From Proteromonas lacertae (taxonomy: Eukaryota; Sar; Bigyra; Opalinata; Proteromonadidae), in the NCBI GenBank assembly GCA_002245135.1, contig NGBS01000587.1:1-64000 (forward strand): a stretch of 64,000 bases of DNA, in the 5' to 3' direction. Under the pieces are notes generated by a model, which made no database searches, was not told the origin of the DNA, and worked only from the letters and a program-made list of their open reading frames with translations. How positions within the stretch are numbered: the stretch's first letter is position 1; every line of letters begins with the position of its first letter. Below, in pieces: positions 59,550 to 64,000 of this stretch. Both the position numbers and the translations under genes were made by a program.

Positions 59550-62500
59550 TTAGTATATAAATGGATATTTCTTTTCTATTTCAGCTTTTGTATCATCCGG
59601 CAATACACCTGTTCCTGTTTTGATTATATTGCAATAAGCAAAAACATTGATGCCAGTTTTCATTGCTTCCATAAATTCTGTTAATTTATCTGACTGAACT
59701 TCAGCACAAATCCAAATCTTAGCTCTTCCTGAAATACAATATAAAAAGAATATAGTCTTATCAAGATTCTCCACTGGATATTTTCTACACAAAATAATAT
59801 AATCATTATGTATTAATTTCTTTGAATCTGATATTGAATAATCTAAATACTCAAACAATCCTTCTTTACCAAATAAATTACCAAGTAAGCCAAGATTAAC
59901 TAGAAATGGGAGGTTATATAATTCTTTGTTTAATATTTTAATTCCATTATATTCAATGAGATTTCCATCCAATAATAAAACTTCAAGTTTTGAAATATAA
60001 GCAAAACTGGAAGAAAGAGGAATCATTCCTTCATTAGCTAATTTATTCTCTATTAATGAACAAAAATAATATATATAAATAATACTTGAAATATCAAGTT
60101 GTTTTAGTTTATTCAGACAAATTAATCCTTCTCTTAAAATAGTCATAGTTGAGGGATTAATATCACATTCTACGAAATTTATTATATAATGATAAAATAA
60201 AAATATATACTTATTAGACTCAATTCTTCAATATTCACTAATATCTTTAACACAATTGAAAATTGTTTCATTATTAACGAATTAAAGTTACATCTTAATA
60301 ACTTCAGCTTTTTTAAACTCAAATTATTCATCAGACTATGTGGTAATTGTGCTAAAGCATCATATTTTTCAACATTTCTCATGGTAAGTTCTTCTAATTT
60401 TGTGGCTGAAGATAATGATGAGATTAATTGCTTTCCATTGTTACTACTTAATTTACTACCTAAAAAGAAAGATTAATAACAATTACTATACATGTAAATG
60501 ATATTTTCTTGATTGATGGCGAATCACATAAAAATGATTCAATACCTTTCACTGCATTGCGATTCATTTGTAGATAATCATAAAGAAATGATTCAATAGA
60601 AGGACAATATTCGGATATTTTATCTGATAATTTCATTAGTGCTTCACCTTTGATTCCACTATCTAATCAAAATATTATACATATATATATATACTGCTTA
60701 TATTCAGATATTTTAAATTAGTAAAATATTGAATTGAATTTTCAAGATATTTACATCCTTCTTTAATAGCATTTCCTATTAAAATGAATGATACATAAAT
60801 ACTAGAAAGATCAATTTCTTCTAAGTTGCTTAAACCTGATAAATTCTCAAATGTTTTACTAAATAATTCATAATAAATTTCATCATCTATTTTTATTTGA
60901 TTATCGTTAATTAACAACTTCTTTATAGTTTTTTTGTTCTTTATAAAACGACTTAAATGATAAAACCCTTCATTCGTTATACTTGCTCTATTAACATTCA
61001 ATTCTTCCAGGTTTGTAAGATAATTACTATTTTCTGCTCTATAAAAGAGATAATACACTCCATCATCTTTAATGTCATTTCCTATAATATTCAAATGATG
61101 AATATATATGTAATACTATAAATAGAAAAGACCTTTAGCTTTTGTAAGTTGTATATTGTTTCACCTAAATCATCCATTGACACTTCAGTCAATTGATTTC
61201 CACCTAAATTCAATACTTCTAAATTAACCATGTTCTTAAATGATTTGCACATTTCAATTAGCATTATATCAACCATATTTAGATCAGATAAACATAGGTT
61301 TTTTAAACTTACTAATTTGTTCATAACACTAAATAGATATTTTCCAGATTTTATTACAAGTTTTCTTTCTTCTAATTCTACCAAGCTTAATGGTTTGTCT
61401 GTTATTTCTGCATATTGTTTCTTCTCATATTCATCAGTTGAGTTTATTAAAGAAGCTATAACAGCAAATAATAATAATAACAAAAATAGATACATGCAAG
61501 TTTGAATTTTTCAAGCTTAGTCATATTTGTTAATCCATTCAATAAATCAATCTGAAATTCACATAATTTCAATGCATTGGCTATAATAAACAAATTGAAT
61601 ATAACAATAATAATACATTGGATATTCAGTTTCTTTACATTAACACAACTATTGAGAATCAATTTCAACCCTTCACACCATTTCGTAATATTCAAAAACT
61701 GCATATGATATTCTCTTGTACATCTTAGATTGAGATATTCAACATTTACATTTCTCTTTAATACATTTGCTAGGAGTTTTTGTGTTGTAAAAGTCATTAA
61801 ATTATCTATTAAATTAAAAAAAAAATAATATTATACTTCTAAAATTGGCATATTCCAAAGTTGTATAATTCTGTATTCCTTGAACAATATGTCTCATATT
61901 CAAACAGGAAATACAATTCTTACTGAAGTTCAATATTTTCACTTTATTTAAACAACTTAATAGTAGTGAAAATAATACACATTCATATAATGACAAAATT
62001 GGTATTTCTATTATTATATACATAATTACTTAATACTATTCTTCATATTAACTTCTTCAGTATTTCTATCTCTAAATACTTCATCAAATACTTCAACCGG
62101 TAATGGATAACTTAGAACATTATTAATTATTTTATTCTTTCCTTTTCGTTGTATTGTTTCATAGAATAAGTCTTTTAGTCTTTCATATTCTTCATTGGAT
62201 GCTTCTTTTATTCCATCTATTTGTGATATAATATAATATAATATAATACTAAGTGTGACTTTATTCAAAAAACAAACACTTAAATAGTATTTTGTATCTT
62301 CATCTTTAACATTTTGAACAATATTTATGTAATCTGAATATGATGATAAATCTGATATTACTGGATATTCATAATATGCTAATTTGTAGAATTCTTTTTT
62401 TATTATCACATTTACTGTAATGATTGGCGGTTTGAATATATTACTGTGTTTTAATAGTAAATCAAATACATTCAAATCATTATCTGCATTTTTTAAATCT

Positions 62501-63077
62501 TTTATTATTGGAATATATTTAGAAAGATAATTTATTTTAGAATTTTCTATATACTCTTCCAATACATTTCCAAGCATTACAAAATCAGTTTTATATTGAA
62601 ATAATGGCTTGAGTTTTTTAACTGAATCTAATGGAATATCAAAACCAGATTTTAGAAGTGTATCATTGTTATATATGTAATATTTCCCACTATCTGATAA
62701 TTTATACCCATTTGCAGATTGTAGAATGTTATTAGACTTTACAGAAGTGTGACATAAACCACATTCATGTAGAAAATGCAATGCATTTAATACCGGATAT
62801 AACCACATCATTAAGTGCTATTAACGAATTATAGAATGATAGTAATACCTCTTCTGTCCTTTCTCTCATTGGAACAGAACTTAGATTTCTATTACATTTT
62901 ACTGTAGAATAATATAAATAACTATCGTCTTTAATAGTTCTACAGTACTGATTGAGGTAATCTGTTTCGAAATTCACAATCGAGTATATCTATGGCTATA
63001 TAAAAGTAAAATACATAAAATTCGTTTGGAGTTCTTGTCAGTCCTATTGGAATTATGGTCTTTACATACTCCATCAT
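59550..63077 (-). CDS. Pseudokinase-LRR protein, minus-strand relative
   Basis: Start at ATG 63077 (MEYVKTIIPIGLTRTPNEF). Tiny introns at 62990-63014 and 62818-62848, then about 25-nt introns between later exons, join in frame. The kinase-like part has WLYPVLNALHFLHECGLCH followed by TSVKSNNIL, so the HRD motif is replaced (HTS, no catalytic Asp) while KxNN is kept. DFG is replaced by DSG (YKLSDSGKYY). No glycine loop was seen. From about 62020 leftwards there are ribonuclease-inhibitor-like leucine-rich repeats (VKILNFSKNCIS, VEYLNLRC, LEVLNLGGNQLTE, LEELNVNRASIT, LEVLLLDGNLIEYNG). The C-terminus (KAEIEKKYPFIY) parallels that of the plus-strand relative at 46004. Likely a non-catalytic signalling scaffold. 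Exon joins in the LRR half are incomplete. Confidence 0.6.
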
Positions 63078-63158
63078 TAAAATATTCTTAATACAAAAAC
63101 TATGAAACGGTAATAATTTTCAAAACAAAAAACTAAGTGACATAAATACAAATTTAAC

Positions 63159-64000
63159 TTAAAATAATGGTGTCTGTCCCATATTCAAAGGCACAGTTCT
63201 TTGCATTGTATTATTGTCTTTTGTATAACACAAATTTGACATACTATTTATTGTTGAAGTTTTATCTTTATTCCAGTCTTCCAATAACCTCTGTTTCTTC
63301 ATCTCACATCTATATCTTTCGATACACCCATTCTTCAATGTTCCTCTTTCACACAATTCGGGTGTATTTAATTCAACTTTTTCTGGCTCAAGTCTGATGT
63401 AATTTCTATTCAATATTCCTCCATTACGTTTCATCATATAATCAATTCTTTCATTCTTTTCATTATAACTAGGAGGCCAATTCTAATAATAAATATATTC
63501 AATATTAATCTATACTTTTTGTGTTTTAGATATAAAGCCATGTTGAATTAATGCTGTTGTGCCTGGTGGAGCTGGTTTTAAATGAGCTCTTTGCTCCTTC
63601 ACGGGGATTTCTCTTTGCCATGGTGCAATTACTTTAGCACTATCAGCATTGTATGTAGATGATTGTGAATTGGATGATTTGATGGTACAATTTGGATTAA
63701 GATTGGAATTATAGTTATTTGGATATAGTTTTACTCCTCTTTGTGTGATTTCTGTTCCACATTCTAATAATCTTTCAGGAAAATGTTTCTTTTCTATAAG
63801 AATTGGCTAAATATATATATTATACCTGTTGTTGTATCAGGTGGAAGTTCTTGTTTAACATGCTTCATTCCTCTTGGTTGCCATTCATAATCATAATTAG
63901 GTTTCTATAATAAATGAGACAATTCATACTCTAAAAGATTTTTGTGGTTTATATTCATTTAGAGGACTATTGCAGAATTGAGGGAATCCACCTTCACCAA
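63159..64000 (-). CDS. Unrecognised basic, Pro-rich protein, 5' end outside window
   Basis: The last exons of a gene running off the right edge. Reading from 64000 leftwards: GFPQFCNSPLNEYKPQKSF, an intron, NYDYEWQPRGMKHVKQELPP, an intron, KPAPPGTTALIQHGFISKTQ, an intron near 63482-63514, then NWPPSYNEKNERIDYMMKRN, ending near 63159. It is soluble, Pro/Asn/Lys-rich and without repeats long enough to define a domain. Short extended Pro-Tyr-Asn motifs of this kind occur in microtubule-associated proteins, but I cannot name a family. Confidence 0.5.

Noticed and set aside
1-64000. Programmed +1 frameshifting as the cause of the frame breaks
   Set aside because: The breaks share no common slip site or stop-codon context, and the shifts go in both directions.
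1-64000. CRISPR arrays, rRNA or tRNA genes
   Set aside because: No regularly spaced repeats, no rRNA-like conserved blocks and no convincing tRNA cloverleaf were seen by eye.

Overview
The window is nuclear DNA of a very AT-rich unicellular eukaryote that I cannot place taxonomically. It has genes on both strands, the standard genetic code, and tiny GT-AG introns of mostly 25-45 nt (donor usually GTAT, acceptor usually ATAG or CAG), some filled with TA or AAT microsatellites. Housekeeping genes are clearly eukaryotic: a THO complex subunit 7 homologue, a Ulp1/SENP-type protease, an RBMX2/Ist3-like splicing factor, a FAM76-like zinc protein, S-adenosylmethionine synthetase, and an MMAA/MeaB GTPase with a probable mitochondrial presequence. 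The splice models for the first receptor, THOC7, Ulp1, SAM synthetase and the 402-residue protein were checked by exon arithmetic and stay in frame throughout. Layout: 0-4 kb holds a hAT-type DNA transposon remnant (minus) and an EF-hand-like gene (minus). 4.1-15.8 kb is a giant receptor gene (plus) predicted to encode about 3814 residues: a signal peptide, about nine tandem AmiC/UrtA-like periplasmic-binding-protein domains and a class C seven-helix domain. THOC7 (minus) and Ulp1 (plus) follow. 17.6-23.1 kb carries a TylF-type methyltransferase gene and a full-length P-glycoprotein gene, both minus. 23.6-35.8 kb is a second, diverged copy of the nine-domain receptor (plus) with several unexplained frame breaks. 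36.3-43.4 kb holds a full-length ABCG/PDR transporter, an unrecognised 402-residue protein and a membrane-anchored metallophosphoesterase. 43.5-49.5 kb holds MMAA (minus), RBMX2-like (plus), a pseudokinase-LRR gene (plus, broken) and SAM synthetase (plus). 49.9-55.4 kb is an inverted, almost identical second copy of the P-glycoprotein plus TylF pair. 55.5-64 kb holds FAM76-like (minus), an ELL-like gene (plus), a double-hotdog thioesterase (plus), a second pseudokinase-LRR gene (minus) and the 3' end of an unrecognised gene (minus). The two outstanding systems are the pair of nine-domain receptors, which look like multi-site small-molecule sensors (amide, urea or amino-acid class, by homology) coupled to a class C heptahelical domain, and the P-glycoprotein plus secreted TylF methyltransferase module, present twice as 5.4-kb inverted arms about 27 kb apart. 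The arms differ by a 45-bp micro-inversion in the spacer between the two genes and by a divergence gradient suggestive of gene conversion. The right arm is joined to a truncated copy of the 5' end of a pseudokinase gene, which marks a rearrangement breakpoint. Ligands, G-protein coupling, methyltransferase substrates and transporter cargo cannot be read from the sequence. Several single-base frame breaks occur across unrelated genes, so some may be assembly indels rather than gene decay.
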